From Burkholderia sp. GAS332 (GTDB lineage: Bacteria > Pseudomonadota > Gammaproteobacteria > Burkholderiales > Burkholderiaceae), in the NCBI GenBank assembly GCA_900142905.1, contig FSRV01000001.1, positions 868,001-932,000 of the forward strand: 64,000 nt of DNA, given 5' to 3'. The number at the start of each line of letters is the position of its first letter. Positions within the stretch are counted from its first letter, which is position 1. The notes beneath the pieces are model-generated. The model had not been told where the DNA came from. It saw nothing but the letters and a program-made list of their open reading frames with translations, and ran no database searches. The position numbers were made by a program, and so were the translations under genes. Positions 47,356 through 58,805 of the stretch are shown one piece after another.

Positions 47356-49839
47356 ATGGATACGACTCAGCTTCTGGAACGCGCGACCGCGCACCATCTC
47401 GCGGGCGAGTTCGGCCACGCCCGCGAGTTGTACGAACGTGCGCTCGCGATCGCACCCGACGACGCGAACGTGATGTTCCGCCTCGGCGTGCTCGACATGC
47501 AAGGGGGGGCGTACGATGCCGCGCTCCACTGGCTCGAAGAGGCGTTGAAGCGCGCGCCTGAGAACGCGCGATACCACTTCGTTCGCGGGCAAGTGTTTGC
47601 CGCCGCGCAGCGCTTTACAGACGCAATCGACGCCTATCTGCAAGCACTGTCATTCGAAGCCAATTCCACCGACACGCTGTTCGCATTGGCCGCGGCGCTG
47701 CAATCGGTCGGCGAATCCGCTGCTGCGATCGAGACCTATACGTCACTGCTGGCGCTTGAACCGGCCCACGTCGATGCACTGAATAACCTGGGCAACTGCT
47801 ACCGGCAACAGGGCGACGTGCATGAGGCGGAAGCCGCGTACCGCCGCGCGATCGCAGCGCAACCCGGTGACGCCAACGCGCTGACGAACCTCGGCACGCT
47901 GCTCGAGGCGGCTGGCTGTCTGGACGAAGCCGTGACCTTGCTCGAAGCAGCGGTGCGCGTCGCGCCCGACTCGCCGTGTGGTCTGGTGAATCTTGGCGTC
48001 GCGCTCCAACGGCGCGGCGAATTCGAATCAGCCGCTGCGTTGCTGACACGCGCCCTCGAGTTGGACCCTGCTTTCCCCGAAGCCGCATACAACCTTGGCA
48101 ATGCGCTGCATGCGCTCGGCAGGCGGCGCGAAGCGGTGAACTACTATCAGCGGGCGATCGAGCAGACGCCGACGCACGCCGACGCCTACAACAATCTGGG
48201 TATCGTCTATCAGGAATCGGGATCGCGCGAGGACGCCGCGCAAGCATTCAGCGCTGCGATCCGCCTGCGCCCGGGTTTCGTTGCCGCGCTCAATAATGCC
48301 GCTACCCTGATGCGCACACTCGGCCGCATCGCCGAGGCCGAGTCTCATCTGCGCGAGGCGCTCGCTGTCGATCCGCATCACTCGGTCACGCACAACAATC
48401 TCGGCAACGTGCTGAAGGACCAGGGGCGCCTCGAAGACGGCATCGACGCCTACCGCCGCGCGCTCACTTGCGATCCGGAGAACGTTGTCGCGCACAGCAA
48501 CCTGGCGTATGCGCTGACTTTTCAGGCGGAGCAACCGCAGCCGTTGCTGGACGAATGCCGTCGTTGGTCGGCGCGGCATGAAGCGCCTTATAGCGGCACC
48601 CGTGAGCCACATTCGAACGATGCGACACCCTCCCGCCGTTTGCGCATCGGCTACGTGTCGCCTGATTTTCGTGAACACTGCCAGACGCTGTTCACGCTGC
48701 CGCTGCTGTCGCATCACGATCACGAACAGTTCGAAGTCTTCTGTTATGCGAGCGTCACCCGGCCGGACGGTCTGACGCAGCGCGTGGCCAGTCATGCCGA
48801 TGTCTGGCGCGACGTGCGTGAACTTAGCGACGAGCGGCTTGCACAGAGGATCCGTGACGACCGCATCGATATTCTCATCGACCTGACCATGCACATGGCC
48901 GATGGCCGTCCGCTACTATTCGCACGCAAGCCCGCGCCGGTGCAGATCGCCTGGCTGGCCTATCCGGGGACGACCGGCATTGATGCGATCGATTACCGGC
49001 TGACTGACCCATGGCTCGACCCGGCCGGTACCGACGCGCAGTCCAGCGAACGGTCGATTCGCCTGCCGGATTCATTCTGGTGTTATGACCCGTTGACCGA
49101 TACGCCGGAGGTCAACGCGTTGCCCGCGCTGTCGAACGGATATCCGACGTTCGGCTGCCTGAACAACCCATGCAAGCTGAGCGACGTGACGTTCAGGATG
49201 TGGGGTGGCGTGATGCGCGAGGTAGCGGACGCCCGGCTCCTGCTGATGGCCCCGGACGGCGCGGCGCGTGCGAGTCTGCTCGAGCGGCTCGGGCGGCAGG
49301 GGATCGGCGCGGAGCGGGTCTCCTTTACCCCGTTCCGGCCGCGCGCGGACTATCTGCGCACGTATCACCAGATCGATGCCGGGCTCGATACGTTTCCGTA
49401 CAACGGCCATACGACGAGTCTCGACTCGTACTGGATGGGCGTGCCGGTCATCACGCGGGTCGGCGACACGTCGGTGGGACGCGCGGGGCTGAGCCAGTTG
49501 GAGAACCTGGGCTTGCGTGAACTCGCGGCGGACAGTGACACACAGTTTGTCGAGACGGCGGTCCAGTTGGTGCGCGACCTGCCGCGGCTGAGCGCGATGC
49601 GTGGGACTCTGCGGGCACGGCTTGCTGCCTCGCCGTTGATGGACGGCGCGCGCTTCGCGCGCCATGTCGAGGCTGTTTATCGCAATGTCTGGCTAGCGTG
49701 GTGCGAGCAGGCCCACGTAGCGCGCCCGTTAGACGTGTCAGCGCTACCCCTGTGTACTGACGCGCGAACCTTCACCCGCCGCGCCCAGTTTCAGCCGCAA
49801 GCGGTCAACATAGAGATAAACCACCGGCGTGGTGTATAG
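47356..49839 (+). CDS. TPR protein with O-GlcNAc transferase (SPINDLY-type) domain
   Basis: An 827-residue cytoplasmic protein. About a dozen TPR motifs fill residues 1-390 ([20 protein letters not shown] and relatives). The C-terminal half is a GT41 catalytic region: [43 protein letters not shown] and [19 protein letters not shown]. Such proteins add GlcNAc or another sugar to Ser/Thr of target proteins. The bacterial target is unknown. Its last 96 bases overlap the convergent RND gene. Confidence 0.9.
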   Translation: MDTTQLLERATAHHLAGEFGHARELYERALAIAPDDANVMFRLGVLDMQGGAYDAALHWLEEALKRAPENARYHFVRGQVFAAAQRFTDAIDAYLQALSFEANSTDTLFALAAALQSVGESAAAIETYTSLLALEPAHVDALNNLGNCYRQQGDVHEAEAAYRRAIAAQPGDANALTNLGTLLEAAGCLDEAVTLLEAAVRVAPDSPCGLVNLGVALQRRGEFESAAALLTRALELDPAFPEAAYNLGNALHALGRRREAVNYYQRAIEQTPTHADAYNNLGIVYQESGSREDAAQAFSAAIRLRPGFVAALNNAATLMRTLGRIAEAESHLREALAVDPHHSVTHNNLGNVLKDQGRLEDGIDAYRRALTCDPENVVAHSNLAYALTFQAEQPQPLLDECRRWSARHEAPYSGTREPHSNDATPSRRLRIGYVSPDFREHCQTLFTLPLLSHHDHEQFEVFCYASVTRPDGLTQRVASHADVWRDVRELSDERLAQRIRDDRIDILIDLTMHMADGRPLLFARKPAPVQIAWLAYPGTTGIDAIDYRLTDPWLDPAGTDAQSSERSIRLPDSFWCYDPLTDTPEVNALPALSNGYPTFGCLNNPCKLSDVTFRMWGGVMREVADARLLLMAPDGAARASLLERLGRQGIGAERVSFTPFRPRADYLRTYHQIDAGLDTFPYNGHTTSLDSYWMGVPVITRVGDTSVGRAGLSQLENLGLRELAADSDTQFVETAVQLVRDLPRLSAMRGTLRARLAASPLMDGARFARHVEAVYRNVWLAWCEQAHVARPLDVSALPLCTDARTFTRRAQFQPQAVNIEINHRRGV

Positions 49840-52800
49840 CGTGAGCAACTGACTCACGATCAAACCGCCCACAATCGAAATGCCTAGCGGCCGGCGCAGA
49901 TCCGCGCCTTCGCCGCTGCCGAGCGCCAGCGGCAGCGCGCCGAGCAGCGCCGCGCAGGTCGTCATCATGATCGGCCGGAAGCGCATCAGGCTCGCACTGT
50001 AAATGGCGTCACGCGAGGACATGCCCTCCCGCGACGCCGCGATGGCAAAGTCCACCATCATGATCGCGTTTTTCTTCACGATGCCGATCAGCAGGATCAC
50101 GCCGATCAATGCCATCACCGTGAATTCGACGTGGAAAAGCATCAGCGCGAGCAACGCACCGACGCCGGCTGAGGGCAGCGTCGACAGGATCGTCAACGGA
50201 TGCGCGTAACTCTCATACAGCACGCCGAGGACGATATACACTGCGACCAACGCAGCGAGAATCAGCAACGGCTCGTCCCGCAACGATTGCTGGTAAGTCC
50301 GCGCCGTGCCCTCGAAACTGCCATGAATCGAGGACGGCACACCCAGTTCGGCCATGCTCCGGTCGATGGCTGCCACGGCGGTCGAGAGCGGCTCGCCTGG
50401 CGGCAGATTGAACGAGATTGTGGTGGCGACGAAGTTACCCTGGTGGTTGACGCCGAGCGGCGTATGGCCTGGGCTGAAGCGCGCAAACGCGCTGAACGGG
50501 ATCATCGTTTCGAGTGAGGTGCTGACCGGCGCGCCGGCGGAGGCGCTCGAATGACCGCTTGCCGCGATCGAATTGATCGCGAGATTGCGGGCGGAGTCGG
50601 CGGCAACCGATGCCGCCGTCGTACTCGCTGTGCTTGAAGCGGTGTCGGTGCCGCCCCCGGAGGATCCGGCCGTTGCAAACGGCATGGCGCTGATGGCCGT
50701 TGTCGTCGTGGCGCTCGTGCTTGCGCTTGCACTGCTTGCTGCCGCCGCATCAAACACGCTCGCTGTGCTACTGGTGGGTGTGACCGTCGACACCGGCGGT
50801 TGAGTCGGAATAGCCGTACCGCCGGCGCTCACCACCGGTCCCGCGCCGGTTGGCGGCATGGCGGGGTTCGACGCACCGCCCGTGCCCGTGCCCGTGCCCG
50901 TACTCGTGTTCGTCGTGCTCGCCAACGTGACGGTGCCCGCCACCGCGTTGGTGGATTGCGTGCCGCTCGGGCTGCCGGCGGAGGTGCTCACGTACAGATC
51001 GTTCAGGGTTTGCGGTTGCTGCCAGTAACGCGGCGCGACCTCCATGACGACGTAGTACTGATTGAGCGGGTTGTAGATGGTCGAGACGAGCCGTTGGCCA
51101 AAGGCGTCATAGAGTGTGTTGTCGAGCTGAGCCGGGGTGACGCCGAGCCGCGCGGCAGTTGAGCGGTCGATATCGATATCCGCCTCGAGTCCGCCCTGCT
51201 GTTGGTCTGAATTGACGTCTTCCAGTTCAGGAAGCCCTTGCAGTGCCCGCGTCAGCCGCGGCGCCCACGCATACAGGTCCTGGCTCGAATCGCCGAGCAA
51301 GGTGAACTGGTATTGCGCATTGCTTTGCCGACCGCCCACGCGAATGTCCTGCACCGACTGAAGATAGAGCCGCCCACCGGGCACCGCATTGAGTTGGGGA
51401 CGCAGACGCGCAATCACTTCGTCCGCCGTTTCGCGGCGCTCGGACAAGGGCTTGAGCGCGACGTACACGGAGCCGGTATTGGTCTGCCGTCCGCCGGTAA
51501 AGCCGACTACGCTGTCCACCGCCGGGTCGCCGCCGATGATCTGCATGATCTGCTTGAGTTTCGGCTCCATGGCCTGAAACGAGATGCTTTGATCCGCCTG
51601 AATGCCGCCGATCAGGCGTCCCGTGTCCTCCTGCGGAAAGAAGCCCTTCGGGATCGCGATGTACAGGTACACATTCAGGCCGATCGTGGCGACGAGGATG
51701 GCGAGCAACAGCAGCGGATGGCGCAGAGACCACGTGAGCGAGCGTGCGTAGCCGTCGTGCAGTGCGTGCAGCGGCCGGCCGAGGAAACGGAACCAGCGCT
51801 TGTGTTCGTTGCCACGGGTTGGATCGCCGCGATTGGCCGCTTCATCGCCGGGCATGCGCAGCAGCCGCGAACACATGACAGGCGTGGTGGTCAGCGACAC
51901 CACCAGCGATACGAGAATCGCCAGCGAGAGCGTGATCGCAAACTCGCGAAACAGCCGTCCGACAATGCCGCTCATCAGCAGAATTGGAATGAACACGGCG
52001 ATCAGCGAGATCGAGATCGACAGCACGGTGAAGCCGACTTCGCGAGCGCCGAGCAAGGCGGCCTGCATGCGCGGCATACCGCTTTCCATGTGGCGCGAAA
52101 TATTCTCCAGCACGACGATCGCATCGTCGACCACGAAACCGGTGGCGATCGTGAGCGCCATCAGCGACAGGTTGTCGATCGAATAGCCGAGCAGGTACAT
52201 GAAGCCGAATGTGCCGATGATCGAAACCGGCACGGCGGCGGTCGGAATCAGGGCCGCGCGGCCGCTGCCGAGAAACACGAAGACAACCAGGATCACCAGT
52301 CCGACCGCGATCAGCAGCGTGGCTTCGGTGTCGTGCAGCGAGGCCCGGATGGTAGTCGAGCGGTCGGAGGCTTCGAGCACGTCGACGTCGGCCGGCAACG
52401 CGGGCTTCAGTTGCTTGATTAGCGCGCGCACGCTGTCCACGGTGCGAATAATGTTCGCGCCCGGCTGCCGGTACAGCATGACCAGCACGGCCGGCTGATT
52501 GTCGCGTGAGAGACCGAGGTTGCGCAGGTCCTCGACGGAGTCGTCGATCTCGGCGACGTCCGAGAGTTTGACGCCCGCGCCGTTACGGTACGCGACGATC
52601 AGATCCTTGTACTGGTCGGCGGCGCGCGCCTGATCGTTGGCGTAAAGCTGATAGTGCTCGCTTGCGCTTTCGATGGTGCCTTTCGGGCTGTTGGCATTGG
52701 CGGACGCCAGCGCGGCACGCACGTCTTCGAGGCCGATGCCGTAGTGATAGAGCGCGTTGGGATTGAGCTCGACCCGCACGGCGGGATTGGCGGAGCCGTT

Positions 52801-53331
52801 CACGTCGACTTCGCCGATACCGGGCAACTGCGAGAGCGCCTGGGAGAGGATCGTCGAGGCGAGGTCGTAGAGTTTCGCGCGCGGCAGGGTGTGCGAGGTC
52901 AGCGCCAGGATCAGGATCGGGGCGTCGGCGGGATTGACCTTGTGATAGGTAGGATTGCTTTTCAGACTGGCCGGCAAGTCGGCGCGTGCTGCATTGATGG
53001 CCGCCTGGACGTCGCGCGCGGCACCGTTGATGTCGCGGTCGAGACCGAACTGCAAGGTCACGCGGGCCGTGCCGACCGAGCTCTGCGAGGTCATTTCGGT
53101 CACGTCGGCGATCTGGCCCAGATGCCGTTCCAGAGGACTCGCCACGCTGTTGGCGACGGTCTCCGGGCTCGCGCCCGGCAGGCTCGCCTGCACGGAGATG
53201 GTGGGAAAGTCCAACTGCGGCAGTGGCGCGACCGGCAAGCGGACGAACGCGAACACGCCGGAGAGCGCGAGGCCCAGCGAAAGCAGAGTGGTGGCGACGG
53301 GGCGGTCGATAAAGGGACGCGAGAGGTTCAT
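49744..53331 (-). CDS. RND efflux pump inner-membrane subunit (MdtC/MuxC-like) with large insert
   Basis: A 1195-residue transporter, against about 1030-1060 for the family. It starts [20 protein letters not shown] and has the usual 12-helix, two-periplasmic-loop layout ([34 protein letters not shown]). The excess lies around residues 780-935, a Ser/Thr/Ala/Gly-rich segment in the second periplasmic domain, coded at about 50525-50985. No adaptor or outer-membrane channel gene is adjacent on either side, so partners must be elsewhere. Its 3' end overlaps the OGT gene by 96 bases. Confidence 0.93.
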   Translation of the reverse strand: MNLSRPFIDRPVATTLLSLGLALSGVFAFVRLPVAPLPQLDFPTISVQASLPGASPETVANSVASPLERHLGQIADVTEMTSQSSVGTARVTLQFGLDRDINGAARDVQAAINAARADLPASLKSNPTYHKVNPADAPILILALTSHTLPRAKLYDLASTILSQALSQLPGIGEVDVNGSANPAVRVELNPNALYHYGIGLEDVRAALASANANSPKGTIESASEHYQLYANDQARAADQYKDLIVAYRNGAGVKLSDVAEIDDSVEDLRNLGLSRDNQPAVLVMLYRQPGANIIRTVDSVRALIKQLKPALPADVDVLEASDRSTTIRASLHDTEATLLIAVGLVILVVFVFLGSGRAALIPTAAVPVSIIGTFGFMYLLGYSIDNLSLMALTIATGFVVDDAIVVLENISRHMESGMPRMQAALLGAREVGFTVLSISISLIAVFIPILLMSGIVGRLFREFAITLSLAILVSLVVSLTTTPVMCSRLLRMPGDEAANRGDPTRGNEHKRWFRFLGRPLHALHDGYARSLTWSLRHPLLLLAILVATIGLNVYLYIAIPKGFFPQEDTGRLIGGIQADQSISFQAMEPKLKQIMQIIGGDPAVDSVVGFTGGRQTNTGSVYVALKPLSERRETADEVIARLRPQLNAVPGGRLYLQSVQDIRVGGRQSNAQYQFTLLGDSSQDLYAWAPRLTRALQGLPELEDVNSDQQQGGLEADIDIDRSTAARLGVTPAQLDNTLYDAFGQRLVSTIYNPLNQYYVVMEVAPRYWQQPQTLNDLYVSTSAGSPSGTQSTNAVAGTVTLASTTNTSTGTGTGTGGASNPAMPPTGAGPVVSAGGTAIPTQPPVSTVTPTSSTASVFDAAAASSASASTSATTTTAISAMPFATAGSSGGGTDTASSTASTTAASVAADSARNLAINSIAASGHSSASAGAPVSTSLETMIPFSAFARFSPGHTPLGVNHQGNFVATTISFNLPPGEPLSTAVAAIDRSMAELGVPSSIHGSFEGTARTYQQSLRDEPLLILAALVAVYIVLGVLYESYAHPLTILSTLPSAGVGALLALMLFHVEFTVMALIGVILLIGIVKKNAIMMVDFAIAASREGMSSRDAIYSASLMRFRPIMMTTCAALLGALPLALGSGEGADLRRPLGISIVGGLIVSQLLTLYTTPVVYLYVDRLRLKLGAAGEGSRVSTQG

Positions 53332-53583
53332 TAGCGATTGTCAGCGCTGCAACAGGCGCAGCTATGACGATGCTAGGTAAAGCCTTCGGTGGACGGGTTA
53401 CGCGCGTTTTTCTTGCGGTTACGCGGTAACGGGCGGGAAACAATTGTCAGGTCGGCGCCTGCCGGGCCGTCTGGGTGTGCAAGCTTTGTCACAGATGGTA
53501 ACTGCGGTGAGGTTCGCGGACCGGCGTTTTGCGCGGATTCAGACCTTGGGCGCGGTCGGTTACGCGGTCATCCACTTATTCCC

Positions 53584-53865
53584 TTAAGGCTCAGTCGACG
53601 CAGCGCCGGTCGTATCGGAATCCGCCGACATCTGCTTATGCCGATGGCCGCGCCCGCCACCGGTGGACGCAACCGAACTCGCCGGCGCGGGTGGCGGTGG
53701 CGGATGATTCATGTACTGGAAATTCTGCGCAATCGAGGCGCTGGGAAATGCCGATGTCGACGGGTGGATCAGAACACTGCTCGGGACGGGCGTGTCCGAC
53801 TGCGCGAAAACGGGCGGTATACAGGCAGCAGAAGCCGCCGCCACTACGAAAACAAGCCGGTTCAT
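53584..53865 (-). CDS. Small exported hypothetical protein
   Basis: A 93-residue protein with a signal peptide (MNRLVFVVAAASAACIPPVFA, cleavage likely after AQS region), then Pro/Ser-rich and His/Lys-containing sequence (NHPPPPPAPASS, GRGHRHKQM). No domain recognised; probably periplasmic. It lies upstream of the RND gene in the same direction, but 250 bases away. Confidence 0.55.
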   Translation of the reverse strand: MNRLVFVVAAASAACIPPVFAQSDTPVPSSVLIHPSTSAFPSASIAQNFQYMNHPPPPPAPASSVASTGGGRGHRHKQMSADSDTTGAASTEP

Positions 53866-54217
53866 CGAGTCATCCTCTGTTTCTTTGACGGGTGCGGCCC
53901 GAGCCGATGGGTGAACGCAGGTCCAGTCGAGTTGCTGTGCGATGAGGGGCCGAGCCCTTTGGTGACCCGATCGCGTGGGCGTGGGAGGCTGCCAGTTTAG
54001 GGCGTAATGCGTGAAATCAGATTGCCGCTTCGCTTACAAGCGTTACCCGATATAACGTCGTGGCGCGAATGATTGAGGCCCCATTTCTGCACTGCGTAGG
54101 ACGGTGCTCGACCGACTGCATAGATGTAAGCGAAAAACTTTCTGTAACGATCTGGTAACCAAGGACGGTGCTGATTGGCCTAACGTTTAAATTCCAATAT
54201 CTCCAAAGCGTACGAAC
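53866..54217. other. Intergenic region before glycine-zipper lipoprotein
   Basis: 352 bases; AT-rich near 54120-54215, which should hold the promoter of the next gene. No other feature recognised. Confidence 0.4.
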
Positions 54218-54784
54218 ATGATCTCCAGCACCAAATCGATAGGCATCGCCATACCGCTTGCTGTCGTCGCGCTCGCGCTCGGCGGTTGCGCGGTGATGCC
54301 GCCGAGCGGTCCGAGTGTGGTCGCACTGCCGCGCAGCGGTGAGCCGCTCGGGCAGTTCCAGCAGGACGACTTTGCGTGCCGCGATTACGCGAATCGTTCG
54401 ACGGATCCGAACGGGACCGCCGCGCAAGCGGCAACCACGAACAGCGTGAACAGCGCGGCGCTGGGTACGCTCGGGGGCGCCGCGGTCGGCGCACTGATCG
54501 GTGCGGCGGCGGGCAATGCCGGCGCGGGCGCGGCAATCGGCGCGGGCAGCGGGTTGTTGATCGGCGGCGCGAACGGAGCGAATGGCGCGCAGTATTCCGC
54601 CGCTGGCCTGCAAGCGCGCTACGACGCTGCCTACGCGCAGTGCATGACCTCGAAAGGCAATACGATCTCGCCACCGCCGCAGCCGGCCTATTACGCACCG
54701 CAGCCGTACTACTATGCGCCACCGCCGCCGAGGTACTATGCGCCGCCGCCACCGGTGATGTACGCGCCTTACCCGTATTACTAA
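54218..54784 (+). CDS. Glycine-zipper lipoprotein with Tyr/Pro-rich tail
   Basis: A 188-residue protein. The lipobox LALGGC gives an acylated Cys at about residue 24. A glycine-zipper segment follows (LGGAAVGALIGAAAGNAGAG), which can insert in or span membrane. The C-terminus is a low-complexity run of Tyr and Pro (YYAPQPYYYAPPPPRYY). Two cysteines outside the lipobox (FACRDY, AQCMTS) may pair. Function unknown; likely outer-membrane associated. Confidence 0.82.
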   Translation: MISSTKSIGIAIPLAVVALALGGCAVMPPSGPSVVALPRSGEPLGQFQQDDFACRDYANRSTDPNGTAAQAATTNSVNSAALGTLGGAAVGALIGAAAGNAGAGAAIGAGSGLLIGGANGANGAQYSAAGLQARYDAAYAQCMTSKGNTISPPPQPAYYAPQPYYYAPPPPRYYAPPPPVMYAPYPYY

Positions 54785-55074
54785 GGTTGATCGGCGGCCT
54801 CGCTTCGCCGAAACGAACCGTTTGCGCCGGGTATCAGGCAAGCTTGTTGCTGTAAAGATTTTGTCAAGTTTGGCGGAACGACGCGAGACGATGGCGGCAA
54901 GCACCCTGGCAAAGGGATTACGTTGGGAACGAGGGTCAGGGGTGCCGATTAACTGGCGGTCCTGCACAGCCCGCAAATTCCACTCCATCCCGGCTGGCAC
55001 GCGCCACTTCTGACTTCGCTGTTAGACGCAGCCGACGTATGGGGTCGACCGGACGCCATGCAAGGGAGGCGGCC

Positions 55075-56835
55075 ATGCAGCGACCGCAAAACGGCACGTT
55101 CAATCCGAGTGTGTGGGCTCGCCTGTGCGCGTGGCTGGTGGTTGCATTCGTCGCGGCCTGCTTCCTTTCTTGCGGTGGCGGCGGTGGCGGCTCGGGTGGG
55201 TCATCGGGCACGGCCTCGGGCTCGGGTTCGGCGGGCGGCAGCGGCACCACCAGCGGTGGCTCGACAGGCGGCGGCTCGACCGGCTCGGGCTCCGCACCCG
55301 CTTCCACCCCCACCCCCACGGCGGCGACTGCCTACGCCACCGACGTGCTGATGCATCACAACGATCTCGCGCGCACTGGCCAGATGCTCGCCGAGACGAC
55401 GCTGACGCTCGCCAACGTCAACTCAGGCAGCTTCGGTAAAGTCGCATTTCTTTCCGCGGACGGCAAAGTTGACGCGCAACCGCTGTTTGTCACCAGTCTG
55501 TCGATCGGTGGCACGTTGCACGATGTGGTCTACGTTGCTACCGAAAACGACACTGTGTACGCCTATGACGCCACCACCTTCGCGCCACTGTGGCAAGTCT
55601 CGTTGATCGGCGGCGGCGAAACCCCCAGCGACGACTTTAGTTGTCCGGACTTCACGCCGGAAATCGGCATTACGTCGACGCCGGTCATTGATCGCAATCG
55701 TGGCGCAAACGGCGTCCTGTATATCGTGGCAATGACGAAAGACAGCAGCGGCGCCTATCATCACCGTCTGCATGCGCTCGATCTGACGACCGGCGCCGAA
55801 GTGCTGGGCGGCCCGACCGAGATCGCCGCGACCTATCCGGGCAATGGTGCGGGCAGCGTCAACGGCCTGATTACCTTTAACCCCGCGCTACATACGGAGC
55901 GCGCGGCACTTACGCTGGTCGGCGGCAACATCTATATGGGGTGGACCTCGCATTGCATGGACGGCGCGTACACCGGCTGGCTGATGGCCTATAGCGCCGA
56001 TACCCTGAAGCAGGTCAGCGCGCTCAACATCACGCCGAACGGCAGTCAGGGCTCGATCTGGATGGCCGGCTCGGGCATGGCGTCGGACGGCACGTCGCTC
56101 TACGTCGTGGACGGCAATGGCACGTTCGACACCACCCTGAACGCGCAGGGCTTTCCCGTCAACGGCGACTTCGGGGACTCGCTGATGAAGCTGTCGCTGG
56201 GGAACCTGCAGGTCACCGATTACTTCGCGATGTACGACGTCGTGGCGCAGTCCGCCGCCGACAACGATTTCGGCTCGGGCGGCGTCATGCTGTTGCCGGA
56301 CCAGACGACCGCGGCCGGCGTAGTCAAACACCTGGCGGTAGCCGCCGGCAAGGACAACAACATCTATGTCGTCGATCGCGACGCGATGGGCGAATTCAGT
56401 CCCACGGCGAACAATATCTGGCAGGAGTTGATCGGCACGCTCGCAGGTGGCATCTGGGGCTCGCCGGCGTACTACAACGGCGTGGTCTATTACGGCGGCT
56501 TGAACGATAACCTGAAGGCGCTGCCGGTCTCGGGGGCTTATCTCGCGACCACCGCTTCGTCAAAGAGTCCAACCACGTTTGCCTATCCCGGCGCGACGCC
56601 GGCGGTGTCGGCCAACGCCACGAGCAACGGCATCGTCTGGGCGGCGGAAAACGGCACGACAGGTGCCTTGCATGCGTACAACGCAAGCAACCTTGCGAAC
56701 GAGCTGTACAACAGCAACCAGGCCGGCACGCGTGATCAATGGGGCGCGGGCAACAAGTTCATCACGCCGATGATCGCTAAGGGCAAAGTGTATGTGGGTG
56801 CGACTAATGGCGTGGCGGTGTTTGGTTTGCTGTGA
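55075..56835 (+). CDS. Exported beta-propeller (PQQ-like) lipoprotein
   Basis: A 586-residue protein. The N-terminus has a hydrophobic signal and possible lipidation site (VVAFVAACFLSC), then a Gly/Ser-rich linker of about 60 residues, then repeated strands typical of quinoprotein-like propellers (VVYVATENDTVYAYDATTFA, GSPAYYNGVVYYGGLNDN, GKVYVGATNGVAVFGL). No PQQ-enzyme active-site motif was identified. I chose ATG 55075 because GGGAGG precedes it. Possibly a binding or scaffold protein. Confidence 0.82.
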   Translation: MQRPQNGTFNPSVWARLCAWLVVAFVAACFLSCGGGGGGSGGSSGTASGSGSAGGSGTTSGGSTGGGSTGSGSAPASTPTPTAATAYATDVLMHHNDLARTGQMLAETTLTLANVNSGSFGKVAFLSADGKVDAQPLFVTSLSIGGTLHDVVYVATENDTVYAYDATTFAPLWQVSLIGGGETPSDDFSCPDFTPEIGITSTPVIDRNRGANGVLYIVAMTKDSSGAYHHRLHALDLTTGAEVLGGPTEIAATYPGNGAGSVNGLITFNPALHTERAALTLVGGNIYMGWTSHCMDGAYTGWLMAYSADTLKQVSALNITPNGSQGSIWMAGSGMASDGTSLYVVDGNGTFDTTLNAQGFPVNGDFGDSLMKLSLGNLQVTDYFAMYDVVAQSAADNDFGSGGVMLLPDQTTAAGVVKHLAVAAGKDNNIYVVDRDAMGEFSPTANNIWQELIGTLAGGIWGSPAYYNGVVYYGGLNDNLKALPVSGAYLATTASSKSPTTFAYPGATPAVSANATSNGIVWAAENGTTGALHAYNASNLANELYNSNQAGTRDQWGAGNKFITPMIAKGKVYVGATNGVAVFGLL

Positions 56836-56928
56836 GCGCTACGGGTCTAGTCGCAGTCACCGGTGACTGTGTGGCGTGGGGAGCCGTTGCGGTTTTAGCT
56901 CGATCGTGGCGCTGCTGACCGAAAATGG

Positions 56929-56962
56929 AAAAGCCCCTGTCTGTTACGAGCAGGGGCTTTTT
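56929..56962. terminator. Terminator between propeller gene and NYN gene
   Basis: Stem AAAAGCCCCTG/CAGGGGCTTTTT with an 11-base loop. Confidence 0.9.
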
Positions 56963-57047
56963 GTTGCCGCTGGGTCTGTGCGGCGGCGCGCAGATTGCTA
57001 CGGGCGACACCTTAAGCATTCAGCGCACATCACGCGACGCGAGACGC

Positions 57048-58505
57048 TTACTCCGCCTCGCTCGTAGCCGCCGTCTTACGCGGACGGCGAGCACGTGGCG
57101 CGGCTTTACGCGCGGCCTTTTTTGCCGGCACGGGGGCTTCTTCCGCGCTGACGGACGCCACCGGCGCTTCAGCAGGTGCCGCGATCTCCGGTACCTCATC
57201 GATCGTTCGCGGCGTGGTCTTCTTCGCTTTCTTCGCGGCTGTTTTGCGCGGCGCGCGTTCCTTGCGGCGCTTGGGCTGAGCGACGCTCTCTTCTTCCTGT
57301 GTCTCTTCGTTGCCTACGGTGGTGCTGACCGGTTCAACGGCAAAGCTCTCCGCTTCCGCCCAAGTCACTTCCGGCTGTTCGAAAATGGGTTCGCTGGCTG
57401 ACGCCGCTTGCGTCTGCACGTCCTCTGCGTGAGCTTGCGCGTGCCGGCCGTGCCCGCCTGCCGCGCGTGCTTCCTGAGTGCCTTCCTGCTGGCCGCCACG
57501 GCCGGGCTTGCGGTTGCCGCGGCCTCTGCGGCGCGACTCGTGCTTGCCGCCCGGCTCGGCGACCACCGTTTCGGCAATCACCGTTTCTGCGACCTGTGCC
57601 TCATACAACTGTTCTGCCGATTCACCCGATTCGGCCGGCTCGTTCACGTTGTCGGCAGCCACGCTCGCAGCATTGCTTCGATAGACGTACGCGCCTGACT
57701 TTTCGTCGCGGCCAAACTCCAGCAATCCGCGCGCATGCGCCTCTTCCAGCAGATTGCCGAATGCGCGAAAACCGTAGTACGTCTCGTTGAAATCCGGCTT
57801 GCGGCGCTTGATTGCGTTCTTCAGTACCGACGCCCAGATCTTGCCGCTGTCGCCACGCTCGGACGCGAGCGCGTCGAACGTCTGCACCGCGATCTCGACC
57901 GCTTTGGTGCGGCGCTTTTCGAGGTCTTCCTTGCTGCGCGACTTTTCCTCGTCAGGCGTCCGTTTGGCCGTTTGCTGCGCGGCCGGTTGCGGGCGGGCAG
58001 ACTCGCGTTTGGCTACCGTGCGCTGACTTTCGCGCACCAGGTCGTCGTAAAAGAAGAATTCGTCGCAGTTCGCGATCAGCAGATCGGAGGTGGATTGCTG
58101 TACGCCGACGCCGATCACCTGCTTGTTGTTCTCGCGCAGCTTCGACACCAGCGGCGAAAAGTCCGAGTCGCCACTGATGATGACGAAGGTATTGACGTGC
58201 GATTTCGTGTAGCAGAGGTCGAGTGCGTCGACCACGAGCCGGATGTCGGCCGAATTCTTGCCCGATTGGCGCACGTGCGGAATCTCGATCAGCTCGAAAT
58301 TGGCCTCGTGCATCGCGCCTTTGAAACTCTTGTAGCGGTCCCAGTCGCAATACGCTTTCTTCACGACAATGCTGCCCTTGAGCAGCAGACGTTCGAGCAC
58401 CAGCTTGATGTCGAACTTGTCGTACTTCGCGTCGCGCACGCCGAGCGCAACGTTTTCGAAGTCGCAGAATAGCGCCATGCTGACGGTTTCGTTGGATGAC
58501 GCCAT
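57048..58505 (-). CDS. NYN/LabA-type putative RNase with LOTUS domain and RGG-like tail
   Basis: A 485-residue protein. Residues 1-165 are a NYN (PIN-like) nuclease domain: ALFCDFENVALGVRD, SADIRLVVDALDLCY, VIISGDSDFSPLVSKLREN, with acidic residues kept. About residues 200-280 look like an OST-HTH/LOTUS RNA-binding domain (WASVLKNAIKRRKPDFNETY). The tail is Glu/Ala-rich, contains RRRGRGNRKPGRGGQ and ends in a Lys/Ala-rich basic stretch. Probably an RNA-processing or RNA-turnover enzyme; target unknown. The start is ATG 58505 with GGAGAT upstream. Confidence 0.88.
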   Translation of the reverse strand: MASSNETVSMALFCDFENVALGVRDAKYDKFDIKLVLERLLLKGSIVVKKAYCDWDRYKSFKGAMHEANFELIEIPHVRQSGKNSADIRLVVDALDLCYTKSHVNTFVIISGDSDFSPLVSKLRENNKQVIGVGVQQSTSDLLIANCDEFFFYDDLVRESQRTVAKRESARPQPAAQQTAKRTPDEEKSRSKEDLEKRRTKAVEIAVQTFDALASERGDSGKIWASVLKNAIKRRKPDFNETYYGFRAFGNLLEEAHARGLLEFGRDEKSGAYVYRSNAASVAADNVNEPAESGESAEQLYEAQVAETVIAETVVAEPGGKHESRRRGRGNRKPGRGGQQEGTQEARAAGGHGRHAQAHAEDVQTQAASASEPIFEQPEVTWAEAESFAVEPVSTTVGNEETQEEESVAQPKRRKERAPRKTAAKKAKKTTPRTIDEVPEIAAPAEAPVASVSAEEAPVPAKKAARKAAPRARRPRKTAATSEAE

Positions 58506-58805
58506 GAATATCTCCATTGAAGCGATCGTCAAATTCGACGAATCGCGACCATGATAGCGATTCCTACGGAGGTGATCAGCTTTTGTGTTTCTGGCGCACC
58601 GATAGGGCCGGCAAAAGCCGTCCGGGGCGAGGACTTTTCTGGCGGTGTGCGAGGTGGCGGTTTGCACCCTTAACAGGGAGGAAATAGACGCGCGCTTGTG
58701 CGGCTCAGCAGACCCGGCAGGGTGGATGCTCAAGCGCGCGGGGTGGCCCTGCCGCTGACGAGCCGGCTCGGCCACATGTCCCGGGCGCGGTGCGGCCTGG
58801 CCGCG
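58506..58805. other. Intergenic region between NYN gene and clpP
   Basis: 300 bases; holds the NYN-gene promoter region and the 3' flank of clpP. No gene or clear hairpin seen. Confidence 0.4.

Noticed and set aside
51238..52422. A 394-codon plus-strand frame inside the RND gene
   Set aside because: Antisense to a highly conserved transporter; sequence is His/Arg/Gln-rich without any recognisable domain.
54017..55000. A 327-codon minus-strand frame opposite the glycine-zipper lipoprotein
   Set aside because: The opposite strand has a proper lipobox and glycine zipper; this frame is Arg-rich with no signal or domain.
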